A DNA stretch of 64,000 bases, taken from NCBI RefSeq assembly GCF_005047655.1, contig NZ_SUKF01000008.1:62001-126000 (forward strand), in the 5' to 3' direction. The stretch is from Sinimarinibacterium arenosum. Its GTDB lineage: Bacteria; Pseudomonadota; Gammaproteobacteria; Nevskiales; Nevskiaceae. The notes beneath the pieces were generated by a model. That model saw only the letters and a program-made list of their open reading frames with translations. It was not told where the DNA came from and searched no databases. A program made the position numbers and the translations under genes. Positions 47,825-57,260 of the stretch are shown here, in pieces. Position 1 is the first letter of the stretch; each line of letters begins with the position of its first letter.

Positions 47825-48589
47825 ATGTCCGGCACCGAAGAATCTTCCGCCGAACAGCCGCTGATCGCGCATCTGCTGGAGTTGCGTGATCGCCTGCTGA
47901 AGATCCTCTACGGCGTCGGCCTGGTGTTCCTGCCGCTGATGTTCTTCGCCAAGGAACTCTACGCATGGCTGGCGCAGCCGCTGCTGAGCCTGATGCCTGT
48001 CGGCACCTCCATGATCGCGACGGAAGTCGCCTCACCGTTCTTCACGCCGATCAAGCTGGCCGCGATGGTGTCCCTGGTCATCGCAATGCCGTGGGTGCTG
48101 TACCAGATATGGGCCTTTGTTGCGCCGGGCTTGTACAAGAGTGAAAAGCGGCTGGTGATGCCATTGATGTTGTCCAGCACCATCCTGTTCTATTGCGGGA
48201 TCGCCTTTGCGTATTTCCTGGTGATGCCGACGGTGTTTCATTTCGTCATCAAGGTCGCACCGGAAGGCGTGTCGGTGATGACGGACATCAGCAAGTATCT
48301 GGATTTCGTGCTCGGCATCTTCATCGCCTTCGGCCTCGCGTTCGAAACCCCGGTGGCGCAGGTGCTGTTGGTCAAGACCGGATTCGTCACGCCTGCCAAA
48401 CTCGCGCAGAACCGGCAGTACGTCGTGGTCGGTGTGTTTGTGATCGCGGCGGTGGTGACGCCGCCGGATGTCGTGTCCCAGATCATGCTGGCCGTGCCCA
48501 TGTATCTGCTGTTCGAGCTTGGCATCATCGCAGCCCGCATCATGGTGCCGGAAAGTCGCGAGGTCGAACGCCAGCAGGAGCAGTCCTGA
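47825..48589 (+). CDS. tatC: Twin-arginine translocase subunit TatC
   Basis: TatC recognises the twin-arginine signal. The 254-residue six-span protein has AEQPLIAHLLELRDRLLKIL at the N-terminus, the SPFFTPIKLA loop, and FVAPGLYKSEKR. The stop overlaps the response-regulator start by one base (TGATG), so the two-component genes may read through from the his-tat operon. Confidence 0.97.
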   Translation: MSGTEESSAEQPLIAHLLELRDRLLKILYGVGLVFLPLMFFAKELYAWLAQPLLSLMPVGTSMIATEVASPFFTPIKLAAMVSLVIAMPWVLYQIWAFVAPGLYKSEKRLVMPLMLSSTILFYCGIAFAYFLVMPTVFHFVIKVAPEGVSVMTDISKYLDFVLGIFIAFGLAFETPVAQVLLVKTGFVTPAKLAQNRQYVVVGVFVIAAVVTPPDVVSQIMLAVPMYLLFELGIIAARIMVPESREVERQQEQS

Positions 48590-49281
48590 TGCGGATCCTG
48601 GTGGTCGAGGATCACGCCGATCTCGCGGCGACGGTTGGCGACTACCTGGCGGCACGCGGCCACACGGTCGATTTTGCCTACGACGGACGCAGTGCCTACA
48701 CGACGGCCAGCGAAGCGCAATTTGATGTGATCGTGCTCGACCGTGTGATGCCGGCGATGGATGGCGCGACGGTGTGCCGCAAGCTGCGCGGTGAAGCCGG
48801 CGTGACCACGCCGGTGCTGATGCTGACCGCGCTCGACACCGTGACCAACCGGATCGAAGGCCTTGAAGCCGGCGCCGATGACTATCTGGTCAAGCCGTTT
48901 GCGATGGCTGAGCTGGAAGCGCGCCTGCAGGCGCTGCACCGTCGGGCCAGTGGCAGTGTTGTCAGCCGCAAGCTGGTCGTCGGCGATCTTGAATACGATC
49001 CGCAGACGCGCGAGGCCCACCGTGCCGGACAGCTAGTTACGCTGAACCCGACCACGCGCAAACTGCTGGAATTCCTGATGCGGCAGACGCATCGGGTGGT
49101 CAGTCGCGAGGAGCTTGAGCATCTGCTGTGGGGTGACGATCTGCCCGACGGCGATGTATTGCGTGCACACCTGCATGTGTTGCGTGCCGCCGTTGACCGG
49201 CCATTCACGCACAAGTTGCTACATACCGTGCGGGGTGCAGGCTATCGCCTTGCCGACGACGGGGAAACTGCAGAGACATGA
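48589..49281 (+). CDS. OmpR-family response regulator
   Basis: A 230-residue two-domain regulator. The receiver domain has acidic pair EDH, phospho-acceptor Asp in FDVIVLDRVMP near residue 51, conserved LTA and Lys in VKPF. The C-terminal winged helix includes TRKLLEFLMRQTHRVVSREE and VRGAGYRLADDG. It overlaps the histidine kinase gene by four bases (ATGA); target genes are unknown. Confidence 0.93.
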   Translation: MRILVVEDHADLAATVGDYLAARGHTVDFAYDGRSAYTTASEAQFDVIVLDRVMPAMDGATVCRKLRGEAGVTTPVLMLTALDTVTNRIEGLEAGADDYLVKPFAMAELEARLQALHRRASGSVVSRKLVVGDLEYDPQTREAHRAGQLVTLNPTTRKLLEFLMRQTHRVVSREELEHLLWGDDLPDGDVLRAHLHVLRAAVDRPFTHKLLHTVRGAGYRLADDGETAET

Positions 49282-50552
49282 TTCGACAGCCGAGTGCGCT
49301 GCGCCGAAGGCTGACGTGGGCACTGACCGGGTTGACGATCGCCAGCGCGATGCTGGTGGGGCTCGCGCTGTGGAGCAGTGACACCTACATTGAAGACGCC
49401 GCCGTACGCGACCTGATGGAGCGGGAGCTGACTTCACTGGTTGGAGTCGATCCGAGTGGCACGGTTGAAGGCAGTTCGCACGACACCCTGCGTTACTATC
49501 GCGGCGATCAGATTCCGCCCGAACTGATCGGCCTGGGACCGGGGTTCCACGAGGAAGTCGCCATCGACGAGCGCGAATTCCACGTGCTGGTGCGCGAAAT
49601 CGGTCCGAATAATCTGGCCTATCTGGCTTACGACATTTCCTTTGTCGAACATCGGGAATTTGCGCTTGGCCTGGCAACGACGCTGGTACTGCTGATTGTG
49701 GCACTCGGCGCCGCGGCACTGGCCGGACGCATCGCCGATCGCACCTTGCGACCGCTGGATGCCCTGGCGGCGCAGGTCCTGAATCTTGATCCCGAGCGGC
49801 GTGGCGTGCGTTTGAAGCTCGACAATCTGGACAATGAGCTGGGGGTGTTCGTCAACGCGATAAACACCTACATGCAGGAGCTCGACGCACTGGTCGAACG
49901 TGAGCGCGCGTTTGCTGCCGCCGCGAGTCATGAGCTACGGACGCCGCTTGCGGTGATCCAGGGTGCGGCCGAAACGCTGCAGCTGAGCACCGATACGCCG
50001 GCACTTGCACGGATCCGACGCGCGGTCGGCGATGCCCGGCATGAACTCGACGCGTTGCTTGCCTTGTCGCGGGTGCGCGAAACGCCGGTACATGAAAGCC
50101 TGGAGCTGGTGACTTTTCTGAAGTCGGTGGCCGAACCGTACATCACCGGTGGTACTGCGGTGCGCGTGCAGTGGGATACGCCGGAGGCGATGCAGATCGA
50201 GGCGCCGCAAGGCGCGGTCTCGGTCATTTTTTCCAATCTTCTGCGCAACGCGCTGCGCGCCTCGCGCGACGGCACGGTGCGTGTGCGCGTGCGGGAGCGC
50301 TGCATTGCCGTCATCGACGACGGCCCGGGCATTCCTGACGACGAACTGCAGCATGTTTTCGAGCCGCGTTTCCGCGGGCGTGATGGGGGGTCGGGCATGG
50401 GTCTGTATATCGCCCGGGTCCTGGCTCAGCGCCTGGGCTGGCGTCTTGAGCTCAGCAATCGCGCCGATGGGCGTGGCGCCTGCGCACGCATGCACTTGTC
50501 GCCCGACGTCCACCGTTTGACCGGTACAGCCGGAGATTTGACCCCGCGTTGA
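49278..50552 (+). CDS. Sensor histidine kinase
   Basis: A 424-residue membrane kinase: span 1 (LTWALTGLTIASAMLVGLAL), a ~110-residue periplasmic sensor, span 2 (LATTLVLLIVALGAAALAGR), HAMP-like linker, dimerisation domain with phosphorylated His in SHELRTPLAVIQGA, and catalytic ATPase with N box LLRNALRAS, G boxes DDGPGIPDDEL and GSGMGLYIARVL. Paired with the response regulator by ATGA overlap. The signal is not deducible. Confidence 0.93.
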   Translation: MIRQPSALRRRLTWALTGLTIASAMLVGLALWSSDTYIEDAAVRDLMERELTSLVGVDPSGTVEGSSHDTLRYYRGDQIPPELIGLGPGFHEEVAIDEREFHVLVREIGPNNLAYLAYDISFVEHREFALGLATTLVLLIVALGAAALAGRIADRTLRPLDALAAQVLNLDPERRGVRLKLDNLDNELGVFVNAINTYMQELDALVERERAFAAAASHELRTPLAVIQGAAETLQLSTDTPALARIRRAVGDARHELDALLALSRVRETPVHESLELVTFLKSVAEPYITGGTAVRVQWDTPEAMQIEAPQGAVSVIFSNLLRNALRASRDGTVRVRVRERCIAVIDDGPGIPDDELQHVFEPRFRGRDGGSGMGLYIARVLAQRLGWRLELSNRADGRGACARMHLSPDVHRLTGTAGDLTPR

Positions 50553-50617
50553 CGCGGCGCTCGCTACAACCGCTTCATCCTTGGCGACAGCCGCTATGGA
50601 CGGAGAGATCGGCCCGC

Positions 50618-51421
50618 ATGCCTCGCAACACCCGCCATTCAGCCAGCCCGGCGATCGTCGCGTGTGAGGATGCGGATGCCGATCCGGCGTGCGCCGGACG
50701 CTACTGGTGTGCGAATGATCCGTTTCGTACGCGCTTCTATCAGACGATGTCGTTGATGGCGCCTGAGGCCGAACGCTTCTTCATCGCCAGCATTCGCGCC
50801 TACCTTGACGACATCGACGATCCCGGGCTGCGTGAACAATGCTGCCGTTTCATTCGCGAGGAGGCGCAGCACTCCCGGGTGCATCACGGACTCAACAGGC
50901 AGATTCACGCAGGCCTTGCCGATGCGACCGAATTGCTGCGGCCGGCGCGAGGCCTGCTGGACTGGGTGCAGCGCCACGGCTCGCGTCAGTTCAGGCTGGC
51001 GTTGACGGTGGCGGGCGAACATCTGTCGGCGATCATGTCGGAGCTGTTTCTGTGCGGCGGCCGCGCGCAGGAAATCAACAACGCGAGAATCCGCGAAGTC
51101 TATCTGTGGCACGCACGCGAAGAGATGGGCCACCGTGCGGTCGCGTTCGATCTGCTGAAACAGCGTGCCCATGCCAGCTACCTGCAGCGTGCAGCGGCAT
51201 TGCTGCTGGTCAGTCTGGTTGCGCCGCTGGTTCTGGTGCCGCTGTTCGTGCGCCTGATGCGGGGAGACCGCGCCGGACGCCAGCCCGACACCTGGCGTCG
51301 TGGCCTGGGGTGGTTGCTCGGATGGCGGCAACCGGGTCCCGGGCCGGCACATCTGCTGCGCAACTACCTGCGCTACTTCAGGCCCGGCTTTCACCCGCGA
51401 CAGATCGCGACACCCGCCTGA
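50618..51421 (+). CDS. PF10118-type metal-dependent hydrolase (ferritin-like di-iron)
   Basis: A 267-residue protein with a ferritin-like four-helix pattern: Glu in PEAERFFIAS, REEAQHSRVHHGLN, LTVAGEHLSAI and HAREEMGHRAVAFD supply two sets of carboxylate and His ligands. A hydrophobic C-terminal span (AAALLLVSLVAPLVLVPLFV) suggests membrane association. This family of 'predicted metal-dependent hydrolases' is poorly characterised. The ATG at 50618 has a GGAGAG site; a TTG overlapping the kinase stop is an alternative. Confidence 0.8.
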   Translation: MPRNTRHSASPAIVACEDADADPACAGRYWCANDPFRTRFYQTMSLMAPEAERFFIASIRAYLDDIDDPGLREQCCRFIREEAQHSRVHHGLNRQIHAGLADATELLRPARGLLDWVQRHGSRQFRLALTVAGEHLSAIMSELFLCGGRAQEINNARIREVYLWHAREEMGHRAVAFDLLKQRAHASYLQRAAALLLVSLVAPLVLVPLFVRLMRGDRAGRQPDTWRRGLGWLLGWRQPGPGPAHLLRNYLRYFRPGFHPRQIATPA

Positions 51422-51435
51422 GCCGCACGCCGTGT

Positions 51436-52272
51436 CTACGGCATGTCGAATTCCGCGCCGATCAGCTGCACCCGACTGACACTGCCGCGCTGTGGATGCT
51501 CCACATCGAACACACGCACCGCCCAGCGTTGGCCGATACGTGTCAGCGCCAGCGCGCGATAGCGCCGGATCACGCCGCCATTCGCATCCAGCTGTTCGCT
51601 CAACAGGGGCAGGCCGATGTCGGCGGCGACGCACGCGCGCAGGCGTCGCGTTCCCGGAGTCGCCTCGCTCAGCTGCACAATCTGGCACTCGTGCTGCAGC
51701 AACGTCTGGCTGCCGAGCAGCCCGGTCACTGGCCACAGCCATTGTGGTCCGAGGAAATCCGCCAGTTCCAGATCGGTATCGAACAGCGGCGCCTCGAGTG
51801 CCGTTGCGGCCAGCGCCTGCTCGGCGCTCTTGTCATGCTGAGCGGTGATGATCAGCGGCTCACCGCCGGACGCGACGACGCGCAGGCGCTGGCCGCGCAA
51901 TTCTGACGGTGCGGTCGCCAGTACATCGAAGCGATGCAGGGTACTCGTGCGCGAGCCCTTGATCAGCAGGCCGAGCGGCGTCGCTGCGGTGCTGGTTTCG
52001 ACCAGCATGCGCACGCGGTAGTCCCCGTTCGGTTGTTGCTGCCGAACCAGAGCGACCAGTGCCTCGGCTTGCGCAATGGACGCGTCCGCGGTTGCTGCAG
52101 GAGGAATGCCTTCAGCGTCGGCGGTGGCGGCGTGCGCGGCAGTCAGTGCAGCCAGCAATGCGAGCGCTATTCCGCATGCAAGGCCGACGCGGGCTTGAGT
52201 CCGGATGCGCGAACCGCTGGATAGACACCGCCGACCAGGCCCAACGCCAGGGCCACGCCCAGCGCGTACCAC
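51436..52272 (-). CDS. Outer-membrane lipoprotein-sorting (LolA-like) protein
   Basis: An exported protein with a strong signal region (ARVGLACGIALALLAALTAA, cleavage near AHA) and a LolA-like beta domain, with LLIKGSRTSTLHRFDVLATA and PLFDTDLELADFLGPQWLWP. Homologs often follow FtsX-type ABC genes. The start is ambiguous: the listed GTG at 52272 keeps the signal peptide but overlaps the permease gene by 106 bases; a TTG at 52158 avoids overlap but cuts the signal. Confidence 0.7.
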   Translation of the reverse strand: MVRAGRGPGVGPGRRCLSSGSRIRTQARVGLACGIALALLAALTAAHAATADAEGIPPAATADASIAQAEALVALVRQQQPNGDYRVRMLVETSTAATPLGLLIKGSRTSTLHRFDVLATAPSELRGQRLRVVASGGEPLIITAQHDKSAEQALAATALEAPLFDTDLELADFLGPQWLWPVTGLLGSQTLLQHECQIVQLSEATPGTRRLRACVAADIGLPLLSEQLDANGGVIRRYRALALTRIGQRWAVRVFDVEHPQRGSVSRVQLIGAEFDMP

Positions 52273-53288
52273 ACCAGACCCGCGGTGATCTGTGCGTCGA
52301 TACGCCCACGAATCATGTCGCTCCATAGCAGCACCTCGACCGCGAGACTGCCGAGCACGACGCCAATGACGCCACCGGCCAGTCCCAACACCAGGGATTC
52401 GAGCAGAATCATGCGGATCACGCGATCACGGCGCCAGCCGACCGCAAGCAGAATCGCAATCTCTCGCGTGCGTTCGAAAACGCTCATCAGCATCGTGTTG
52501 AACACCCCCGCACCGCCGATCAGCACGGCCAGCACCGTCACCGCCCAGCTCATTGCCCGCGCCAGACGCACCATCACGTTCTGCTGAACCAGGTCACCCG
52601 AGGTGATCGCGAGATACCCCGGCAGCGCCTGCGCAACCGCTGCACGGAACTGTGTCAGCGTGGTCTCGTCACTGGCGTCGTTCAGGCGGACGTTGATCAG
52701 ATTGACCCGGTTCAGGTGATCGGTGATGCGTTGCATCTGCGTCAGAGTCATCAGGGCTGCCCCGGTTTCAACCAGGGCCGGGCTGTCGAAGATGCCAACC
52801 AGCGCAAAGGGTTCGGCGTCGATGTAGACGGTGGCGCCGACGTGCTTGCCGAGCATGTCCGCGGCCAGACGCCCGAGTGCGACTTCGGCATGGCCGTTCT
52901 CGATCGGAAAACGCCCGGAAATCAATTTCAGATGGCGCCACAGAAAGCTGTCGGCCTGCCAGCCGAACACGAACATCGGCGGTGCGTCATCAACCGACAT
53001 CAGTTCGCTCAACAGACCGGCGACTTCATAGACCTGCGGCAAGGTGCGTACGGTGTCGGCCACACGGGCGTCGAACGGCGACGGCAACGCGTTCTGGCTG
53101 GCGGTGCGGGTGACGACCGCGTCGGTGCCGCGCACTTCCGCCGCACGCTGCCAGCTGGCCTCGAAGCCCCAGGCCAGCGCGGTCAGCGCGACCACTGCGG
53201 CGACTGACAATGCGATCCCGATCAGGGTCAGCGCGCTGCGTGACGGGCGCGCCTGCAGGTTGCGCCAGGCGATGCCTGCGAGCGTCAT
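52167..53288 (-). CDS. FtsX-family ABC transporter permease
   Basis: A 373-residue permease of the MacB/FtsX type: N-terminal span (ALTLIGIALSVAAVVALTAL), a periplasmic domain of about 220 residues, then three C-terminal spans (AMSWAVTVLAVLIGGAGVFN; SLVLGLAGGVIGVVLGSLAV; GLVWYALGVALALGLVGGVY). This architecture moves lipoproteins, lipids or peptides by mechanotransmission. It overlaps the ATPase gene by four bases. A LolA-like gene follows, hinting at lipoprotein or lipid traffic. Confidence 0.9.
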   Translation of the reverse strand: MTLAGIAWRNLQARPSRSALTLIGIALSVAAVVALTALAWGFEASWQRAAEVRGTDAVVTRTASQNALPSPFDARVADTVRTLPQVYEVAGLLSELMSVDDAPPMFVFGWQADSFLWRHLKLISGRFPIENGHAEVALGRLAADMLGKHVGATVYIDAEPFALVGIFDSPALVETGAALMTLTQMQRITDHLNRVNLINVRLNDASDETTLTQFRAAVAQALPGYLAITSGDLVQQNVMVRLARAMSWAVTVLAVLIGGAGVFNTMLMSVFERTREIAILLAVGWRRDRVIRMILLESLVLGLAGGVIGVVLGSLAVEVLLWSDMIRGRIDAQITAGLVWYALGVALALGLVGGVYPAVRASGLKPASALHAE

Positions 53289-53974
53289 GCCGCATGCTCC
53301 ACTTCGGTGATGATGCGGCCATCCTGCATCCGCACCACGCGCTGCGCGTGACCGGCCACCTCGGCAGCATGGGTGACCACCACCAGGGTGGTGCCGAGTT
53401 CAGCATGCAGTTGTTCGAACAACTGCATCACCCGCGCCGCGTTGACGCTGTCGAGGCTGCCGGTGGGCTCGTCCGCCAGCAGCAGGGTCGGCTGATTGGC
53501 CAGCGCACGGGCGATCGCTACGCGCTGGCGCTCACCACCGGACAGCATCGACGGGCGGTCGTTACTGCGGTGATCCAGGCCGACCAGATGCAACAGCATG
53601 CGGGCGCGTTCGCGCCGCTGGCGCGACGAGCGCGTGGACTCGAACATCGGTACTTCGACGTTCTCGGCGGCACTCAGGGTCGGCAGCAGATGAAAGCTCT
53701 GGAATACGAAGCCGATGTGCTCGGCGCGGAACGCCGAAGCGCGGTGCGGCGGCGGAAACGGCTCGCCGTCGAATGACAGCGTGCCGGTCTGCGGCGCTTC
53801 CAGCGCGCCCAGCATCGCCAGCAAGGTGGATTTGCCGCAGCCGCTCGGGCCGACGATCGCGATGAACTCTCCGGCGGCGATCGACAGGTCGAGCCCACGC
53901 AGCGCGGCGATGCGGCCACCGTCATAGCTGCGCGTGAGCCCCTGTGCTTCGATGCGCGGGGTTTGACCCATCAT
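53285..53974 (-). CDS. ABC transporter ATP-binding protein (LolD/MacB-like)
   Basis: A 229-residue ATPase with Walker A GPSGCGKSTLLAMLG, signature LSGGERQRVAIARALA and Walker B LLLADEPTGSLDS followed by an H-loop in VVTHAAEV. These are the features of LolD/FtsE/MacB ATPases that serve FtsX-type permeases. First gene of the leftward three-gene operon. Confidence 0.93.
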   Translation of the reverse strand: MMGQTPRIEAQGLTRSYDGGRIAALRGLDLSIAAGEFIAIVGPSGCGKSTLLAMLGALEAPQTGTLSFDGEPFPPPHRASAFRAEHIGFVFQSFHLLPTLSAAENVEVPMFESTRSSRQRRERARMLLHLVGLDHRSNDRPSMLSGGERQRVAIARALANQPTLLLADEPTGSLDSVNAARVMQLFEQLHAELGTTLVVVTHAAEVAGHAQRVVRMQDGRIITEVEHAA

Positions 53975-54026
53975 TCACAGTCGCTCTGTTGGACTAAGCT
54001 GGTCACTGCACCCTCGACAAGAGCTC

Positions 54027-55523
54027 ATGATGGACTCCAGCCTAGATCGATCGATGTCAGTACCGCGTCAAGTTTCACCGGCATCGCTGCGGGGCGTTCT
54101 GGTGCTGTCGCTCTTGCTGCTGGCGTCGGCCTGCGCGACGGTGACGCCGCCACGGACTGCGCAGACGGCGCAGTGTCGGACGTTTTTCACACAGATCGAC
54201 AGCGCGGTCGCAAAGGCTGGCGTGAGCGATGGTGGTGCGGCCCGCGTCCCCGGCTATCCGTACCTGCGCGCCGACCGCGTGCTGGCGTCGTTCGCCGATG
54301 ACAGCCTTACGGCCGAAGGTTTTGGTGCCTGGGTCGAACGGATGCGGCAACTGGATCTGGCGGCGCGTCGCAGTGAGCTGCGCAATCTGGACGCCGGCTC
54401 CGCCGATGCGCAGTGGCAGCGCGCAGAGCAGTGTGGTCGAACGCTGCGGTCGCTGGAACTGACGGATGACGCTGCGCGCAGCGCCTTGCGCGATCACGTG
54501 CGGGTCAGGGACGACTACTCGCTCGCGGCCCGCGGTTTCGGCCTGTATCCGCTGGCGGTGCCGTTTCTGAATCTGGGGATCAAGGGGTATCACCGCGAAG
54601 TGCGCGCCGATTACGCGCGCCCGCTGGCACAACTCGACAGTCCGGGCCCGTTGCTGCGCTGGACGCCGGCGCCGCCGACATCCGAGATCGCAGCGCTACC
54701 GACCGTTCCCCTGGCGCGCGATGCCTTGGGCGTGCCGCTGCTCAGCGACGCGCAATGGGCTGCGCTGGGCGCGCGTTATGCGCCGCAATGGTGGATCGAA
54801 ACCGGCGGTGACTACGATCGGCCCGGTGCGCCGGTGCTGGGCGCCGACGGCACACCGTCGGTCGATCCGGCCGAACCCGTGGTTTACACCCTGCACGAGT
54901 TCACACGTTTCGGCGATCAGGTGTTGCCGGTACTGGTCTACGTCATCTGGTTCTCCGAGCGGCCATCCCAGAAGGCCATCGATTCCTATGCAGGCGCCCT
55001 GGATGGTCTGGTGTGGCGGGTGGTGCTCGATCCGCAGCTGCAGCCGTTGGTCTACGACACCATCCACCCGTGCGGCTGCTATCGCTACACCTTTCCGGTG
55101 CAGGCGTTGACGCAGATTCTGCGTGGTGGCTTCTGGCAGGAACCGGTGCTGTTTCCGCAGGGCGAGGTTCCGGCCGATGCGGTGGCGCTGCGCATCCAGT
55201 CCGAGACGCACTATCTGCGGCGCGTGGTTGCACCGGCGCTGGCCACCGGAGACGTGCATCACTACACACTGCGGCCCTATGCCGACCTGCTGAGCCTGCC
55301 AGCCGCCGACGGCGCGCGCCGCAGCCTCTTCGACACGGACGGCATCGTCGCCGGCACCCAGCGCGGTGAGCGCTGGTGGCTGTGGATCACCGGTGTGCCG
55401 GATCCGGGCGCGATGCGCCAATGGGGTCGCCACGCCACCAGCTTTGTCGGTCGCAGCCATTTCGACGACGCACGCTTTCTCGAACAGAATTTCTCTGTGC
55501 CGGACTGGGCAAAAACCCCCTAG
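54027..55523 (+). CDS. Unknown lipoprotein, 498 residues
   Basis: A large predicted lipoprotein: LVLSLLLLASAC ends in a good lipobox (ASAC, Cys near residue 36) and is preceded by an unusually long n-region (MMDSSLDRSMSVPRQVSPAS). I recognise no domain. Notable segments include HPCGCYRYTFPVQALTQILR and RWWLWITGVPDPGAMRQWGR. It is divergent from the ABC operon (52-base gap) and precedes the lysyl-oxidase-like gene by 66 bases. An ATG nine codons in (MSVPRQVS) would give a more usual signal peptide. Confidence 0.7.
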   Translation: MMDSSLDRSMSVPRQVSPASLRGVLVLSLLLLASACATVTPPRTAQTAQCRTFFTQIDSAVAKAGVSDGGAARVPGYPYLRADRVLASFADDSLTAEGFGAWVERMRQLDLAARRSELRNLDAGSADAQWQRAEQCGRTLRSLELTDDAARSALRDHVRVRDDYSLAARGFGLYPLAVPFLNLGIKGYHREVRADYARPLAQLDSPGPLLRWTPAPPTSEIAALPTVPLARDALGVPLLSDAQWAALGARYAPQWWIETGGDYDRPGAPVLGADGTPSVDPAEPVVYTLHEFTRFGDQVLPVLVYVIWFSERPSQKAIDSYAGALDGLVWRVVLDPQLQPLVYDTIHPCGCYRYTFPVQALTQILRGGFWQEPVLFPQGEVPADAVALRIQSETHYLRRVVAPALATGDVHHYTLRPYADLLSLPAADGARRSLFDTDGIVAGTQRGERWWLWITGVPDPGAMRQWGRHATSFVGRSHFDDARFLEQNFSVPDWAKTP

Positions 55524-55589
55524 TCGCCTGCCACGGCGGCACAGTCCTTGCTCCATCCCCGCGGGCTGTACACAAAACACGCTGGGGGC

Positions 55590-57167
55590 ATGGGGATGCT
55601 GGGGAATCAGAGGACATGGGCGGCCGCGCTGTGCGTTGGCCTCGGGATGGTCTGTGGGTCGTCGGCGTTGGCACACACCAGTGGGCATGTGACGACGACG
55701 GCTAAGCTGGCCGCCGTGCGCGAAACCGCACACGCCGACGGCGTGCTGGAGCGCGACGAGGCCTGGTTCTGGGACGGCGAGACGCTCGACGGCCAGGTGC
55801 CGAGTGCCGCGCTGTGCGACACGATCGAACGCTGTCCGGTCTATACGCTGACGTTGGCCGAGGGCGGTGTGCGCCTGCGTGTCGGAATCGACACGCCGGA
55901 GCGCACCGATACCTTCGTCGTTGATGTGATCGATCCGGACGGCAACGTTGCCGGATCGGACAGCACGTCGAATCAGTTCAATTCCGAGGTGCTGGTCGAG
56001 CAGCCGGTGGCCGGAGACTGGACGGTGCGAGTCCGGCCCGACAATGTCAGTGCCGCATCATTCCGGTTGCGAGCGAAGCTGGAGACAGTGCGGCCGGAAG
56101 ATCTGGCGAACCAGGGCGAACGCCATGTGCTGCTGCCGAATTTGCGCACGGTGCCGCCGTACGAGTTCACCTTCGTCGCGCCGGCCAACCCGCTGAACGG
56201 CCTGTATCCGCCGGACACGGTCAACCCACCGTTGGAAGTCGCCGGCATTGCGCCGCTGTCGTGCACCGCGGATGAAATGGCACCGGTGGAACTGGGCGGC
56301 GGCGGCGCCGTGCGCTGCCTGCGTTTCACCTCGGGGCCGATCAATCTCGGGCCGGGCATTTACGACATGCGCTTCAGCCTGCTCGAGGACGCCATTGCCG
56401 GCAACGCCTACCTGAATCCGCAGGAAGCGCTGTCGCGCACTGTGGTGGGGCCGAAGCTGCAGGCCTTGCATTACTCCGATGGATCGGTCGAGTTCGTCCC
56501 GGCGGGGACCTATTCGTTTCATCCGATCCATTTTCACTTCCACGACGACTATGTGCTGAGCTTCGAGCTCTATGCGGTGACCGATCCGGCACGGGGTGGT
56601 CTGCAGCGTGTCGGCGTCGGCTCCAAATCCGGTTTTTGTCCGGCCGACCAGTTGTTCGGGGACTGGTCCGCATTCATGCAGGGTTACGAAACGCCCGGCG
56701 GTGATACCCCGCTGGACAGCTGTTTCTCGCCCAGCAACGGCGTGATCGGGCTGTCGGTCGGCTGGGGCGATGTCTACCGCTGGCAGCGCCCTGGCATGTA
56801 CGTCGAATTCGGCGGACAGCCGAATGGGCGCTACGTGGTGCGGTCGATCGTCGATGCCGAGAATCGCGCACTGGAGACCAACGACGGCGACAACCTCTCT
56901 TACGCCTACATCGAGGTCCAGGGCGACACCATCCAGCTGCTGGAACGTGGCTGGGGCCGTGATCCCTGGGATCCGGACAAGGTGGTGTTCTCTGGCCCCG
57001 GTCCGGCGCAGCGCGCCGACAAATCCGGTAGCGGCGCGGCTGACGATGCCGCAAGCACGACGGTGACCGTGGACGGCGGCGGTGCCTTCGACGCGCGCAG
57101 CCTGGTGCTTCTGGCGGCCTTGCCGTGGTGGTTGCGTCGCCGCCGGGGAGCGACCGTCGGCGGATGA
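55590..57167 (+). CDS. Lysyl-oxidase-like secreted protein with C-terminal anchor
   Basis: A 525-residue protein with a signal peptide (GNQRTWAAALCVGLGMVCGS). A beta-rich domain follows (DTFVVDVIDPDGNVAGSD), then a lysyl-oxidase-type domain: the copper triad HxHxH is HFHFH (His314, 316, 318) in SFHPIHFHFHDDYVLSFELY, with downstream KSGFCPADQLF and IGLSVGWGDVY-WQRPGMYVEF. The C-terminus is a hydrophobic span followed by RRRRG (LVLLAALPWWLRRRRG), resembling GlyGly-CTERM/MYXO-CTERM sorting tails. Lysyl oxidases crosslink protein lysines in animals; in bacteria the role is little known. The LTQ Lys/Tyr pair cannot be placed by eye. Confidence 0.75.
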   Translation: MGMLGNQRTWAAALCVGLGMVCGSSALAHTSGHVTTTAKLAAVRETAHADGVLERDEAWFWDGETLDGQVPSAALCDTIERCPVYTLTLAEGGVRLRVGIDTPERTDTFVVDVIDPDGNVAGSDSTSNQFNSEVLVEQPVAGDWTVRVRPDNVSAASFRLRAKLETVRPEDLANQGERHVLLPNLRTVPPYEFTFVAPANPLNGLYPPDTVNPPLEVAGIAPLSCTADEMAPVELGGGGAVRCLRFTSGPINLGPGIYDMRFSLLEDAIAGNAYLNPQEALSRTVVGPKLQALHYSDGSVEFVPAGTYSFHPIHFHFHDDYVLSFELYAVTDPARGGLQRVGVGSKSGFCPADQLFGDWSAFMQGYETPGGDTPLDSCFSPSNGVIGLSVGWGDVYRWQRPGMYVEFGGQPNGRYVVRSIVDAENRALETNDGDNLSYAYIEVQGDTIQLLERGWGRDPWDPDKVVFSGPGPAQRADKSGSGAADDAASTTVTVDGGGAFDARSLVLLAALPWWLRRRRGATVGG

Positions 57168-57260
57168 CACGGCGCTGTTCCCGCCGGCGAGATTGCCGGC
57201 GGGTAACACCGCATACCGGCAACGCGTCCTATCATGCCGTCCTCAGACCGGGGACAAGGC

